Below are positions 16,489-26,156 of a stretch of DNA of 64,000 nucleotides, piece by piece. The stretch comes from Blautia pseudococcoides. Lineage in GTDB: Bacteria > Bacillota > Clostridia > Lachnospirales > Lachnospiraceae. The stretch is from positions 1,641,001 to 1,705,000 of the forward strand of contig NZ_CP015405.2 in NCBI RefSeq assembly GCF_001689125.2. The letters run 5' to 3'. How positions within the stretch are numbered: position 1 is the first letter of the stretch; each line of letters begins with the position of its first letter. A program made the position numbers and the translations under genes. A model generated the notes under the pieces. It was not told the origin of the DNA, did no database searches, and worked only from the letters and a program-made list of their open reading frames with translations.

Positions 16489-19023
16489 TTACAGACATTC
16501 TTCTATATACTGTTCAAATTCATCCATGGACATAAGAACTTTCCTGGGTTTGGTACCTTCCTCCTCACCCACAACGCCGGCCTCACAGAGCTGGTCCATG
16601 ATTCTGGCCGCCCGGTTAAAGCCAATCTTAAAGACACGCTGCAGCATACCGATAGAGGCCTTTTCCTTCTCAATGATGAACTTGCCTGCATCTGTAAAAT
16701 AGGCATCCCGGTCATTGCCGCCGGATGCTGCTCCCGCCTGATTACCGGAAGCATCTTTGGCCGCTTCTATCTTGTCCTGGATTTCCTGGCTGTAGACATG
16801 GGCAGGGTTCTGCTCTGATAAGAATTTAACCACAGCCCCCACTTCCTGGTCACTGACAAAAGCCCCCTGTACACGGGCCGGCTTTTGGTAGCCCTGGGGA
16901 TAAAACAACATGTCACCTTTGCCCAGAAGCTTTTCCGCACCATTCATATCAATGATCGTCCGGGAATCCACGCCGGAAGATACGGAGAAGGCAATCCTGG
17001 AAGGCATGTTTGCCTTGATCAGGCCGGTAATGACATTGACGGAAGGCCGCTGCGTTGCAATGATCAGATGGATCCCCGCTGCCCGGGCAAGCTGTGCCAG
17101 GCGGCAGATCGCGTCTTCCACCTCACCGGGAGCTACCATCATAAGGTCTGCCAGCTCGTCCACAATAATAACGATCTGCGGCATCTTTTCCGGCTTCCCT
17201 TCCTCTTCAATATCTTTGATCTTATCAACCTTTGCATTGTATCCTTTTAAATCCCTGACATTGTACTCTGCAAATTTGTTATAACGGTCAGTCATCTCCG
17301 CAACCGCCCAATTCAGGGCGCCGGCTGCTTTCTTTGGGTCTGTGACCACGGGGATCAGCAGATGGGGGATGCCGTTATAAACACTCAGCTCCACAACTTT
17401 TGGGTCTATCATGATAAGCCGTACCTCTTCCGGGGAGGCTTTGTAAAGGATACTCATAATTAAGGTGTTGATACATACAGATTTACCGGAACCCGTGGCA
17501 CCTGCTATGAGCAGATGGGGCATCCTGGCAATATCCGCTATGACCGGCTGTCCGGCGATATCTTTTCCTGCTGCGAAAGCCAGTTTTGATTTGCATGTGG
17601 AAAAAGCCTCGGACTGTATCAGTTCACGAAGCATAACTGCACTGTTTGTGGCATTGGGGACCTCTATTCCAACAGCTGCCTTACCGGGAATGGGTGCCTC
17701 AATACGAATATCCGTTGCCGCCAGATTCAATTTGATATCATCTGTCAGGCTGACAATTTTGCTGACCTTAACCCCCTGCTCCGGCTGCAGTTCATACCGC
17801 GTGACCGCCGGACCGCAGCTTACATTGGTCACCGTCACATTAACGCCGAAGTTGTGTAAAGTTTCCTGCAGCTTTTTGGCTGTACTGCGCAGATGGGAAT
17901 CAGAGTCGCCTTTTACCCCGCTTCCCTTTTTCAGCAGTGAAACAGGTGGTATCTCATATTCCTTTTTTATCTCCTGCTCTTTGTCTGCGATCTCATCCTT
18001 AATATTTTCAATTCCGTCCGCGATCTCATCTTTGGAGGAACGTGTTTTTTTCGCAGATGCTGGTTTCTGTGGTTTTTCCTCCCGCACCGGTTCTGCAGGG
18101 ATCTCCTCCACAATTTCTTCCACCTCCGCCGGGGCTGCGTCGGAACGATGGATCGGGAAAGCGTTCTCAGGTTTTAAAAGGATGTCATCTGCCGGAATCT
18201 CTTCCACAGGTTCCGCTGCAAACGCTTCTGCAGCAGCGGCCTCTTTCCGGATATTGTCTATATTTTCAGCAGCCGGATTGGCTGCAGCATTGTCTTCGTT
18301 CTTGTTTCTTCTTGTTTTCAATTTTAAAGGTTCGGATTCCTGTGTCTTTTCCCCGTGTTTTGCTCTTCTTCCTGTGACTGGATTGTCTTTTCTCTCTGAT
18401 ACATATTGTTTTCTGCGGGCATGGCCTGCTTTTGCGCTTCCATATACACGGGTGCTGCCTTTTTTGAGAAGGGCAAACATAGATTTCTGGGTGATCAGGA
18501 TCAAAGCAATGATCATTGCAATGATAACGATCACATACGTTCCCACAGTACCGAAGGCTTTTCCGCAGATATTACAGAGAAGGCCACCCAATATACCGCC
18601 GCCGGTCTGGTATGTGGAGGAAGTTTTGTAGTAGTCCATAATGGAAGTTCCGCTGAAGTAGCCGTCCGTTAAAAGCTGCATCAATGCGCAGGCAGAAATG
18701 AACAGCAAAAGAAAGCCTGCCATTTTCCGGTAAGCTTTCGGATTTCTGTTATTCGATATGACAAAGGATACAGCCAGAAATAAAAAGATAGGAAATATGT
18801 AAGCCACCAGGCCAAACAGCCCGAAAAACACACCGCTGACCGTCTTTCCTACCAGACCTCCCATGCCGAAATTACTAAGTAACAGCAGGATAGAACCTGC
18901 CAGTGTGATCCATAAAATAATCTCCGTATACAGGCCGATCCCTTCGTCCTGTTTTTTCTTATTTCTGCTTCCAGAGCGGGTGCCCGTCTTTTTTCTTGTG
19001 TTGTTTTTTTTCGTCGCTGCCAT
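16489..19023 (-). CDS. ftsK: DNA translocase FtsK/SpoIIIE
   Basis: 844 aa septal DNA pump that clears chromosome from the division or sporulation septum. Basic N-terminus; four or more membrane helices within about 30-185; an Ala/Glu/Pro-rich linker to about 340; the RecA-like motor with Walker A GATGSGKSVCINTLI near 503 and Walker B IIVDELADLM; and the gamma winged helix (GMLQRVFKIGFNRAARIMDQ...GVVGEEEGTKPRKVL) that reads polar DNA motifs. In B. subtilis spoIIIE is near tepA; here tepA is two genes upstream, supporting the SpoIIIE assignment. Either FtsK or SpoIIIE naming is possible. Confidence 0.95.
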   Translation of the reverse strand: MAATKKNNTRKKTGTRSGSRNKKKQDEGIGLYTEIILWITLAGSILLLLSNFGMGGLVGKTVSGVFFGLFGLVAYIFPIFLFLAVSFVISNNRNPKAYRKMAGFLLLFISACALMQLLTDGYFSGTSIMDYYKTSSTYQTGGGILGGLLCNICGKAFGTVGTYVIVIIAMIIALILITQKSMFALLKKGSTRVYGSAKAGHARRKQYVSERKDNPVTGRRAKHGEKTQESEPLKLKTRRNKNEDNAAANPAAENIDNIRKEAAAAEAFAAEPVEEIPADDILLKPENAFPIHRSDAAPAEVEEIVEEIPAEPVREEKPQKPASAKKTRSSKDEIADGIENIKDEIADKEQEIKKEYEIPPVSLLKKGSGVKGDSDSHLRSTAKKLQETLHNFGVNVTVTNVSCGPAVTRYELQPEQGVKVSKIVSLTDDIKLNLAATDIRIEAPIPGKAAVGIEVPNATNSAVMLRELIQSEAFSTCKSKLAFAAGKDIAGQPVIADIARMPHLLIAGATGSGKSVCINTLIMSILYKASPEEVRLIMIDPKVVELSVYNGIPHLLIPVVTDPKKAAGALNWAVAEMTDRYNKFAEYNVRDLKGYNAKVDKIKDIEEEGKPEKMPQIVIIVDELADLMMVAPGEVEDAICRLAQLARAAGIHLIIATQRPSVNVITGLIKANMPSRIAFSVSSGVDSRTIIDMNGAEKLLGKGDMLFYPQGYQKPARVQGAFVSDQEVGAVVKFLSEQNPAHVYSQEIQDKIEAAKDASGNQAGAASGGNDRDAYFTDAGKFIIEKEKASIGMLQRVFKIGFNRAARIMDQLCEAGVVGEEEGTKPRKVLMSMDEFEQYIEECL

Positions 19024-19060
19024 TTTTCTTGACTCCCCTTAAAGTTCCTGCGGCCTGTGC

Positions 19061-19936
19061 CTACAGGACAAAATTACACGTTACAGCGGCAATTCCCATG
19101 ATAAAACAATAAATGCTGAAATACCGGAATTTTTTGCGCTGCACAAACCGCAGCATTGTCTTGATACAGAAGTACCCCGCCACTCCTGCCAGAACCGCTG
19201 CTGCCAGATATTCCCCGAACATGGGAAGTGTGGCTCCCGAGCCGGGTATGTCCTTTAATTCCAGGATAGCTGCCCCCAATACAGCCGGAATGGACATGAT
19301 AAATGAATATTTTACTGCAAATTTTCTGTTGAGACCGCAGAGCAGACAGGCTGCTATGGTCATACCGGACCGTGAGATCCCGGGAAATACCGCAATTCCC
19401 TGAAAAAAGCCGATAGCCAGTGCGATCCCAAAGGATACATCTCTTGGTATTTTATTTCCTGCCGGGAAGAAATCCACCACCAAAAGCAAAATTCCGGTGA
19501 TGAAGAGTCCCACCCCGGGTGCCAGCAGATTACTGCCGGCTGTCACCACCACGTTCTTTAGAAGCAGTCCCACAACTGCCGTAGGAATGGTAGAGACAAT
19601 AATAAGCAGAATAAATTTTCGGTAATTGGTGGACACGATTTTTTTATAACGCTTTGCATCGTGTTCTCTTCTGTTGTGTGACCATATTTTGAAATTCTGA
19701 ACAATGTCATAAATCATCCCACATCCATCCAGAATCAGTTTCTTAATGTCCTTCCAGAACGCAATAAAAATAGCTGTCAGCGTTCCCAAATGTAAAATCA
19801 CATCGAACAACACGCCTGTGTCCGTGTTGATGTTTAAAAGATTCTGCATAATAGCCAGATGCCCGGAACTGCTCACCGGAAGGAACTCTGTGATCCCCTG
19901 CACCAGCCCAAGCAGAAGTGCCTGTAGTAATGACAT
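19061..19936 (-). CDS. uppP: Undecaprenyl-diphosphatase UppP (BacA)
   Basis: Integral membrane enzyme that dephosphorylates undecaprenyl pyrophosphate to recycle the cell-wall lipid carrier; it also gives bacitracin tolerance. 291 aa from ATG 19936, with AGAGG seven bases before; the frame is open to 20014. Motifs: GITEFLPVSSSGH near 14-26 with the catalytic Glu, and FPGISRSGMTIAACL near 186-200. Roughly eight membrane segments. Own promoter upstream. Confidence 0.93.
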   Translation of the reverse strand: MSLLQALLLGLVQGITEFLPVSSSGHLAIMQNLLNINTDTGVLFDVILHLGTLTAIFIAFWKDIKKLILDGCGMIYDIVQNFKIWSHNRREHDAKRYKKIVSTNYRKFILLIIVSTIPTAVVGLLLKNVVVTAGSNLLAPGVGLFITGILLLVVDFFPAGNKIPRDVSFGIALAIGFFQGIAVFPGISRSGMTIAACLLCGLNRKFAVKYSFIMSIPAVLGAAILELKDIPGSGATLPMFGEYLAAAVLAGVAGYFCIKTMLRFVQRKKFRYFSIYCFIMGIAAVTCNFVL

Positions 19937-20020
19937 GTGGTCAACCTCTTCATATGTATTTTCTCCATCTGTTTTTTGTGTAAAGCGCACAGATGGAGTG
20001 ATAAACTTTATCAAATGTTT

Positions 20021-20049
20021 ATTCTATCATAAAATTGCATTTCACACAA
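20021..20049 (-). promoter_or_regulatory. uppP promoter
   Basis: TTGTGT (20049-20044), 17-base spacer, TAGAAT (20026-20021) on the minus strand. Confidence 0.5.
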
Positions 20050-20083
20050 CTTAAAAGTCTTTACAAAATTTAAGAAATTTCGA

Positions 20084-20788
20084 TCATCCCTCATTTTTTC
20101 TGTTTTTTTCAATAAGTTCGTACAGTTTTTCCAAAGACTGGGAAATTCCGCCGACTTCATCGATCAGTCCTTCCTTCACTGCTTCTTCACCCTCCAGCAT
20201 TGTACCCACATCCTTTACAAGCTGTGTGGGATCCAGCATCAGTTCCTCGATACGCTCCTGCGACATCTTGGAATGGGAGGAGACAAAGCCTGTGATGCGG
20301 TCCTGTATTTTTTCTATATTTTTATAGGACTGCATCACGCCGATAAACATACCGTTGCTCCGGACCGGATGTATCACCATAGTTGCAGAGGGCACAATAA
20401 AAGAATAATCAGCGGAGACTGCCATAGGCACGCCGATGGAGTGGCCGCCGCCAAGGACCAAAGAAACGGTTGGCTTGCTCAGGGATGCGATCATCTCCGC
20501 AATCGCAAGTCCTGCCTCCACATCTCCACCCACAGTGTTGAGGAGGATGAGAAGGCCGTCCACATCTTTGCTGTCCTCGATCACGGCAAGCTTTGGAAGA
20601 ACATGCTCGTATTTGGTGGTCTTGCTGTTGTTTGGCAGAGATTCATGGCCTTCCACCTCACCAATAATGGACAAAAGGTGGATATGATATTGTTTTTCAT
20701 TGTCGGATAAATCTAACTGCCCCATATCTTCTATCTGCTCATTTTGTTTTTCTGTTTTTTCCAGTTCTTTTTTCTTTTCTTCAGACAT
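20084..20788 (-). CDS. tepA: ClpP-like serine protease TepA
   Basis: 234 aa ClpP-fold protease of the TepA (translocation-enhancing protein) branch. N-terminal ~25 residues are Lys/Glu-rich. Catalytic residues: S117 in GGGHSIGVPMA and H140 in VIHPV; the third Asp is expected in DPTQLVKDVG. GLLILLNTVGGDVEAGLAIAEMI is the usual handle region. In B. subtilis tepA is near spoIIIE and the product was linked to protein export. Its Shine-Dalgarno is embedded in a hairpin (see separate entry). Confidence 0.85.
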   Translation of the reverse strand: MSEEKKKELEKTEKQNEQIEDMGQLDLSDNEKQYHIHLLSIIGEVEGHESLPNNSKTTKYEHVLPKLAVIEDSKDVDGLLILLNTVGGDVEAGLAIAEMIASLSKPTVSLVLGGGHSIGVPMAVSADYSFIVPSATMVIHPVRSNGMFIGVMQSYKNIEKIQDRITGFVSSHSKMSQERIEELMLDPTQLVKDVGTMLEGEEAVKEGLIDEVGGISQSLEKLYELIEKNRKNEG

Positions 20789-20792
20789 AAAA

Positions 20793-20822
20793 CTACCTCC
20801 AAGAATTTATTCCTGGAGGTAG
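20793..20822 (-). promoter_or_regulatory. Hairpin sequestering the tepA ribosome-binding site
   Basis: In the tepA leader, CTACCTCCA (20822-20814) pairs perfectly with TGGAGGTAG (20801-20793), and GGAA/TTCT extends the stem (with a G-U) to 13 bp over a four-base loop. The 3' arm contains the Shine-Dalgarno GGAGG, seven bases before the ATG at 20788. The stem therefore buries the ribosome-binding site. No T-run follows, so it is not a simple terminator. Confidence 0.7.
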
Positions 20823-20882
20823 GATGCGTAGTTTGGTGATTATTATGCACATTCCGGTGCAGATGTACGGCTCGTTGGCTGG

Positions 20883-20922
20883 AAAAAAGCCCCCTCTGCG
20901 CCTGTTAAAACGCAAAGGGGGG
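20883..20922 (-). terminator. Terminator after yebC
   Basis: Minus strand: CCCCCCTTTGCG pairs with CGCAGAGGGGGC (one mismatch), followed by TTTTTTCC. It lies 8 bp after the yebC stop, so tepA transcription needs read-through or its own start. Confidence 0.75.
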
Positions 20923-20929
20923 ATTTTAT

Positions 20930-21658
20930 TTACTCGTCCCAGTTATGCCATACATACTGCACGTCGTCGTCATCTTCCAGTAAATCCAGTGTTCTTAGCA
21001 GGTTCTTCACATCCTGCTCATCGGAAAGCTCCACATAAGTCTGGGGGATCATGGCAACATCTGCCTCTGCCATAGGGATTCCTTCCTTTTCCAGGGCTTC
21101 GCGCACAGCGCTGAAGTCATCCGGAGTGGTGAGGACCTCGAAGCTGTCCTCCTCCTCAGAAAAATCTTCTGCGCCTGCATCCAGGGCGATCATCATCAGG
21201 TCGTCCGCATCCATCTCGCACTCTTCCTTGTCAATGATGATCTGCCCTTTTTTATCGAACATGAAAGACACACAGCCAGGTGTTCCGATATTGCCGTTTC
21301 CTTTTGTGAATGCACTTCTCACATTGCTGGCTGTACGGTTCTTGTTATCTGTCAGCGTCTCCACAATGACAGCCACACCGCTTGGGCCGTAGCCTTCGTA
21401 GGTGATATATTCGTAGTTGTCAGCATTGGCATCGCCCGCTGCTTTTTTGATCCCGCGGTCAATGGTGTCGTTTGGCATGTTGTTGGCTTTTGCCTTCGCG
21501 ATCACATCACGCAGTTTACTGTTGTTGGCCGGGTCCGGGCCGCCCTCTTTTACGGCTACCACGATCTCTCTTCCGATCACAGTAAAAATTTTGCCTTTTT
21601 TAGCATCGTTTTTCTCTTTTTTATGTTTTATATTTGCGAATTTTGAATGTCCTGACAT
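20930..21658 (-). CDS. yebC: YebC/PmpR-family protein
   Basis: 242 aa. The start [20 protein letters not shown] is diagnostic. Members were described as transcription regulators and, more recently, as translation factors that relieve ribosome stalling on proline stretches; which applies here is not shown. Three-domain alpha/beta protein; the acidic middle ([18 protein letters not shown]) and C-terminal [14 protein letters not shown] are typical. Overlaps the upstream CBS-domain gene by 31 bp. Confidence 0.92.
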   Translation of the reverse strand: MSGHSKFANIKHKKEKNDAKKGKIFTVIGREIVVAVKEGGPDPANNSKLRDVIAKAKANNMPNDTIDRGIKKAAGDANADNYEYITYEGYGPSGVAVIVETLTDNKNRTASNVRSAFTKGNGNIGTPGCVSFMFDKKGQIIIDKEECEMDADDLMMIALDAGAEDFSEEEDSFEVLTTPDDFSAVREALEKEGIPMAEADVAMIPQTYVELSDEQDVKNLLRTLDLLEDDDDVQYVWHNWDE

Positions 21659-23007
21659 CTCTCTTCTCCTTCTTTTTTGAGCAGTTTTTCTACCCTTACT
21701 TTTTGAATTGTATTATTTTCCACCCCCAGGATGGTAAATAAATATCCGTTTGTCCTGACTTCCTTGTCCTCCTGGATATTGGGGATATGGCCCAGCAAAG
21801 AGGTCAGATATCCGTTTAATGTCTCATAATCCTCATCCTCAAAATCAATATCCAGCACTTCCCCCACCTCTTCCAGAGGTGTGAGACCTTTCATAAGATA
21901 GGAGTCATCAAGCTGTTCCACAATAAAATGGTCGTCTTCATCATATTCGTCCAGAATATTGCCCACAATCTCTTCCAGTATGTCCTCCATGGTAACAATG
22001 CCGGAAGTCTGTCCATATTCATCCACCACCACAGCCATGTGGATTTTCTTGGCCTGCATTCGTTTAAACAAATCGTTGATGCTCCTGGTCTCTGGAATAT
22101 AGGAGGCTTCACGAATCAGATCCGGTATCTGGCCCACAGGAACATCTCCTTTATTCTCAAAGGTCATCTGCTTCATAGCATCCTTCAGATGCAGGATGCC
22201 GATAATATCATCCATATCTTCCCTGTATACCGGATACCTGGAATTACTTCCGTTCAGCATATAGGAAAGGGCCTCAGCAAGAGGGGTATTTACCTCTATG
22301 GCGCTGACATTTTTCCGGTGAGTCATGATATCCTGCGCTTCCTTGTCGGAAAACTCCATGATATTCTGAATCATTTCCGCTTCATTCTCTTCAATCACAC
22401 CCTGTTCATGGGCATCATCCACCATTGAAATAATCTCTTCTTCCGTCACATCTTCTTCGTTATGATGGGGATCCACACCCAGCAGGCGCACCATCCCATT
22501 GGACAGTTTCATGATCAGAAACGTGATCGGATAAAACAGCTTTACGATCAGCCGTACCAGCCCTGCTGTCCGGTAAACCCATTGGTGCGGATTACAGGTA
22601 AACAGCTTCTTGGCGGAAATTACGCCTACAGCCACAAGTAAGATCAATACCAGAAGCACCACGACCACAATGCAGATGCCGCGCAGAACAGCGTCCGGTA
22701 TGTAGGAAAATGCGGAAACCCCATGCAGTGCCGTATACAGATGGGGAACAAGCCGGCGAATTCCCACATACCCGGCCAGTATGCTTAAAAGTGTGCCCAC
22801 AGTAAGAATGGTATTGACAACCATAACCGGATCGTTCACCACATCCAACAGCCAGCGGGACCTCTTATCACCCTCCTGCTGCCGCTTCTCCACTTCACTT
22901 TCGCTTACTTTCTGTATGGCAGAGCCAAATCCATATAAAATCCCGTTAATGATGATGAATAATAGAAAAACCATTACCGCCCATAAAGGACTACTCCCGT
23001 CATCCAT
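21628..23007 (-). CDS. CNNM/CBS-domain membrane protein (hemolysin-C/CorC family)
   Basis: 459 aa. N-terminal DUF21/CNNM membrane region with helices near 8-27, 65-85, 100-125 and 140-160; a CBS pair at about 215-340 ([46 protein letters not shown]); and a C-terminal CorC/HlyC FAD-like domain ([19 protein letters not shown]). Relatives act in Mg2+ or other cation transport or its control; the hemolysin label is historical. Starts the yebC operon with its own promoter. Confidence 0.88.
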   Translation of the reverse strand: MDDGSSPLWAVMVFLLFIIINGILYGFGSAIQKVSESEVEKRQQEGDKRSRWLLDVVNDPVMVVNTILTVGTLLSILAGYVGIRRLVPHLYTALHGVSAFSYIPDAVLRGICIVVVVLLVLILLVAVGVISAKKLFTCNPHQWVYRTAGLVRLIVKLFYPITFLIMKLSNGMVRLLGVDPHHNEEDVTEEEIISMVDDAHEQGVIEENEAEMIQNIMEFSDKEAQDIMTHRKNVSAIEVNTPLAEALSYMLNGSNSRYPVYREDMDDIIGILHLKDAMKQMTFENKGDVPVGQIPDLIREASYIPETRSINDLFKRMQAKKIHMAVVVDEYGQTSGIVTMEDILEEIVGNILDEYDEDDHFIVEQLDDSYLMKGLTPLEEVGEVLDIDFEDEDYETLNGYLTSLLGHIPNIQEDKEVRTNGYLFTILGVENNTIQKVRVEKLLKKEGEERCQDIQNSQI

Positions 23008-23070
23008 ATGATTAAAAAATTCCTTCTTTCTTCCCTCATATTTGCCCTTTTTACAGGGCTGTCCTATAAT

Positions 23071-23099
23071 AAGATACCATTTTCATGCACAGCAGTCAA
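23071..23099 (-). promoter_or_regulatory. Promoter of the CBS-domain gene/yebC operon
   Basis: TTGACT (23099-23094), 17-base spacer, TATCTT (23076-23071) on the minus strand, 64 bases before the ATG. Confidence 0.5.
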
Positions 23100-23615
23100 G
23101 AAAAAAGAATGCCTGTCCGGGCCGCAAAGCCGTAATTCCCGACACTAGTATTTTGCCGATTCTGGAGGATATCTGTGACTGGAGAGAAAAAGTGGTATTC
23201 CCGGATTTGGATGCTGTGGATTGGGAGGCAAGCGCCAAGGCAGACAACGGCTTCACACACTCATGGGATTTGAAAATGCCCTCTGCGCCATGCTCACAGA
23301 TCCGGATGAGGTGGGCGCAATTTACGACCGGCTGGCAGACCTGAAATCTGGCGCAGCCTGATAAAACCGCGGATCAAAAAAATCGCGGAACACTGCCATA
23401 CACTGGGCATGTTTTTCGATATGCATTCCTGCGGTAAAATGGACCAGATCATTGCCGAGTTTCCGGAAATAGGTATTGATTCTTTCCAGGGACAGGGCAT
23501 CAACGACATTGTGGGGTAGAGTAGGCGAGTGATATTTTCACTCGCCCCTCATCAAACCGTGCATGAGGTTATCCCTCACACGGCTTTCCGACATTCTTCT
23601 TTCTACAGCATTACG

Positions 23616-24905
23616 TCATGCGCTAGCCATTTTCTTTAGTCCTTTTTCGCAAATACTTTTTCTAACAAAGCCTACCTTAGACATATGATTTCGTCTTAGG
23701 TGTTTCTTGTTATACCATCTTGTAAAGGTGCAGATAATATACCAATCCAGTGCCAGCATCCATTTTTCGTTAGTTTTGGTTGAATAATAATTCTTCCATC
23801 CTGTGATTTTCGGATTTAGATTTTTAATTAAATCTTCTTCCTTTGCAACCAGCATGCATCGGTTATTAACATTCCTTTTGATTTCTGCTTTCATCTTCTT
23901 CATGGCTTTTTTGCTTGGGTACTGGTATGTTTCTTTATACAGTTGCCCTTTGCTTGTTTCCGTTGTCATTCTTCTGTGGTGCATACCAAGAAAATCAAAT
24001 CCTTCTTTACCATCCCACATACTGACAATTTTTGTTTTCACTGGATGTATCTTTAAATCCAGTTTTCCCATGATGTATTGAAGCAGATTCAGTGCATGAT
24101 TTGCACTTTTCTTGTTCTTACAGATAACCACTGTGTCATCTGCGTACCTTACAAGAATTCCATGAGTAAGTCCATACTTTTTCCATAGTCTGTCTAGTGT
24201 ATTTAGGTAGATATTTGCCAGTAACGGAGATATCACCGAACCTTGGGCTGTTCCTAATTCAGAGACTGTTAGGATATTTCCATACAGTATCCCTGACTTA
24301 AGCCACTGTCTTATCAGTTTCAGAATTCTTCTGTCCGATATGCGTTGTTCCACAAGCAACATCAGTTTATCTTGGTTTACGTTATCAAAGAACTTTTCGA
24401 TATCTGCATCTACTACATAATAGCCTTTGTTGTTACATGCTTTTCTTACCACCTCTAGTGCTTGTTTTGCACTTCTTTTTGGTCTGAATCCATAGGAACA
24501 ATCTCTAAAGTCAGCTTCGAATACTGGCTCTATCGCTATCTTTGTAGCCAACTGCACAATTCTGTCCTTAACCGTTGGTATTCCAAGTGGTCTTTCACTT
24601 CCGTCTGGTTTTGGTATCATGACACGTTTTACTGGGAATGGTTTGTATTTTCCATCCATCAGTTCCGATTTGATTTCTGTTAGGTATTTCTCAATCCCCA
24701 TCGTCTCAATATTTTCGATACTGATACCATCTACACCACTAGAACCTTTGTTAGCTTTTATTCGTTTCCATGCTTCGAAAAGCACATCATCCCGATATAC
24801 TTTATCGTATAGTGCATGGAATCTTCGGCTATCACATTTCTTGGCTGTCAGATATAGTTTGTTTTGAAGTTGTCGAACTTTTTCTTTGGAGTTGTTAGTA
24901 TTCAT
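23616..24905 (-). CDS. ltrA: Group II intron reverse transcriptase/maturase
   Basis: 429 aa intron-encoded protein that helps its intron fold, splice and retrotranspose. RT domain at about 40-310: MIPKPDGSERPLGIPT (96-111), catalytic D167 in DADIEKFFD, and YADD at 254-257. Then the maturase X domain (GFDFLGMHHRR ... NPKITGWKNYYSTKTNEKW). No HNH endonuclease motif follows; it ends GLKKMASA, so it is an endonuclease-minus type, which usually uses single-stranded or replication-fork targets. The frame is complete, so the element could be active. Confidence 0.93.
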   Translation of the reverse strand: MNTNNSKEKVRQLQNKLYLTAKKCDSRRFHALYDKVYRDDVLFEAWKRIKANKGSSGVDGISIENIETMGIEKYLTEIKSELMDGKYKPFPVKRVMIPKPDGSERPLGIPTVKDRIVQLATKIAIEPVFEADFRDCSYGFRPKRSAKQALEVVRKACNNKGYYVVDADIEKFFDNVNQDKLMLLVEQRISDRRILKLIRQWLKSGILYGNILTVSELGTAQGSVISPLLANIYLNTLDRLWKKYGLTHGILVRYADDTVVICKNKKSANHALNLLQYIMGKLDLKIHPVKTKIVSMWDGKEGFDFLGMHHRRMTTETSKGQLYKETYQYPSKKAMKKMKAEIKRNVNNRCMLVAKEEDLIKNLNPKITGWKNYYSTKTNEKWMLALDWYIICTFTRWYNKKHLRRNHMSKVGFVRKSICEKGLKKMASA

Positions 24906-25424
24906 TACATTCTCTCACTCTTACCCTCTCTACAAACATGAATGAAGCAGGGAACCTTTCCATAGACTGCGTTTTCTTGCACAGTCATTATCGGTACTAT
25001 GTTCCCCTCCGACTCCCTCCCATCAGAAATACGACTTCGCCAAGCTTATACGCTTTCTCTTTACCTTTCGGTGATGGGTAGGGTCTCTCCAGTTCCGAAC
25101 CACACTTTTCATACATACCGCTTCCTCTATACCGAGGGATTCCTCCGTGTTGCTTTCCAGTATCTTCACACGTTCCATGGTTTTCGCCCATATGCCCAAG
25201 GCTCAACTTCCCTTTGTTCTCTTTCGAGACCTTTTTTTAACGATACGGCAGAATTCACTTTATGTTACGGTCTGCATGATTGCTCGCTCCCTTATCGGGT
25301 TACTTTATCCACTCGCTTAGCACCCTGTATTACTACAACGCACCGAGTTTAGCTACACGGCTCACTGGCGATTACCGTGACCGGACTTACACCGGCAAGT
25401 GTGGTACAGCTTCGCTGGACACAC
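24906..25424 (-). ncRNA. Group II intron 5' RNA domains
   Basis: The ~520 bases between the intron 5' end and the RT start hold no gene and should form intron domains I-IV. GC-rich complementary blocks such as TTGCCGGTGTAAGTCCGG near 25387-25404 fit domain I-type helices, but I have not folded the region. Confidence 0.6.
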
Positions 25425-25660
25425 AGCAATGAAAAAGACAGGCCATAGCCTGTCCTATAACATCACACCGAAATATCAGGATCTGGAAGCCGCGGCAGCG
25501 GCAGGCAGCCTGACAGAGGAGGAAGTCAGAAGCCGTATCCGGGAAGAAGTTTTATCCTGCGCTAAGAACGGAATCTATACAACTGCCTTCGTCCCGGTAA
25601 AGACCTGGTGGTTCCCCATCGCCATGCAGGAGGCGAAAGCCTGCGAAAAGGAAATTTTCA

Positions 25661-26011
25661 CTATGTAGTGGGAAGTTCCAGGCTCACGCACAGGGCATGA
25701 TTGACTTTCTTCAGTATTTCCGCATCCAGATGGCATACCTTGTCTTTTAATCTTCGTTTATCAATGGTGCGAAGCTGCTCCAGCAGGATCACGGAATCCT
25801 TCACAATGGCGTAGGAGGACGCGTCGATCTCTATATGGGTAGGCAGCTTCGCCTTATTCATCTTTGATGTTATGGCCGCACAGATCACTGTGGGGCTGTG
25901 TTTATTGCCGATGTCATTCTGAATGATCAGCACCGGACGGATCCCGCCCTGTTCACTGCCGACTACCGGCCTTAAATCCGCGTAAAAAATATCACCTCGT
26001 TTGATAACCAC
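25661..26011 (-). CDS. mazF: MazF/PemK-family endoribonuclease toxin (NdoA-like)
   Basis: mRNA-cleaving toxin of the MazF fold. Starting at GTG 26011 gives [20 protein letters not shown] and 116 aa, the length of B. subtilis NdoA; the frame is open to a GTG at 26020, but that one is only a base from the GGAG. Key parts: [25 protein letters not shown], the TVICAAIT strand, and [17 protein letters not shown]. In bacilli an antitoxin gene lies between alr and mazF; here the 150-bp gap after alr has none, so the antitoxin is absent or elsewhere. Confidence 0.9.
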   Translation of the reverse strand: MVIKRGDIFYADLRPVVGSEQGGIRPVLIIQNDIGNKHSPTVICAAITSKMNKAKLPTHIEIDASSYAIVKDSVILLEQLRTIDKRRLKDKVCHLDAEILKKVNHALCVSLELPTT

Positions 26012-26156
26012 ACATTTCACACTCCGATTTTTTTCTGTTCAGATATAATTCTTCCCAAGTTCTCTCGTGTGTATTCCATGGTTTTTCTTGTTTTTTACTT
26101 TTCTGAAGCCAAACCGCCTTGGGCGGTAGGATTTTTGCTTGCTGCGGGATGTGTTC

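Larger units (their letters stand above)
23516..25424 (-). mobile_element. Group II intron, inserted antisense
   Basis: About 1.9 kb retroelement on the minus strand. The proposed 5' end is GTGTGTCC at 25424, the RT gene lies inside, and the 3' end is CTACTCTAC at 23516. Domain V is recognisable at about 23553-23586 (AGCCGTG and CACGGTT arms), domain VI at 23522-23548 (GGCGAGTG/CACTCGCC). Joining 23515 to 25425 restores the host frame (NDIV-GA-MKKTG), which supports these boundaries. Because it is antisense to the host gene, splicing cannot repair the host transcript. Ends may be off by one or two bases. Confidence 0.85.
23129..25668 (+). pseudogene. Decayed uroporphyrinogen-decarboxylase-family methyltransferase, split by a group II intron
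   Basis: Plus-strand pieces in changing frames match a URO-D/MtaA-type protein: AVIPDTSILPILEDICDW and FPDLDAVDWEASAKAD (from 23129); then after a deletion LMGFENALCAMLTDPDEVGA; after another, KKIAEHCHTLGMFFDMHSCG and DSFQGQGINDIVG up to 23515. The coding sense resumes at 25425 with AMKKTGHSLSYNITPKYQ and ends at 25668. The N-terminus is missing and at least two frameshifts or deletions precede the intron. Relatives are corrinoid methyltransferases or heme-pathway decarboxylases; function is lost here. The end overlaps mazF by 8 bp. Confidence 0.75.

Noticed and set aside
17465..18631. 388-codon plus-strand frame opposite ftsK
   Set aside because: Ser/Ile/Ala-biased shadow of the ftsK linker and motor; no ribosome-binding site and the sense gene is certain.
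26017..26079. 20-codon frame before mazF as an antitoxin
   Set aside because: Far shorter than any MazE-type antitoxin and lacks a DNA-binding part; no good ribosome-binding site.
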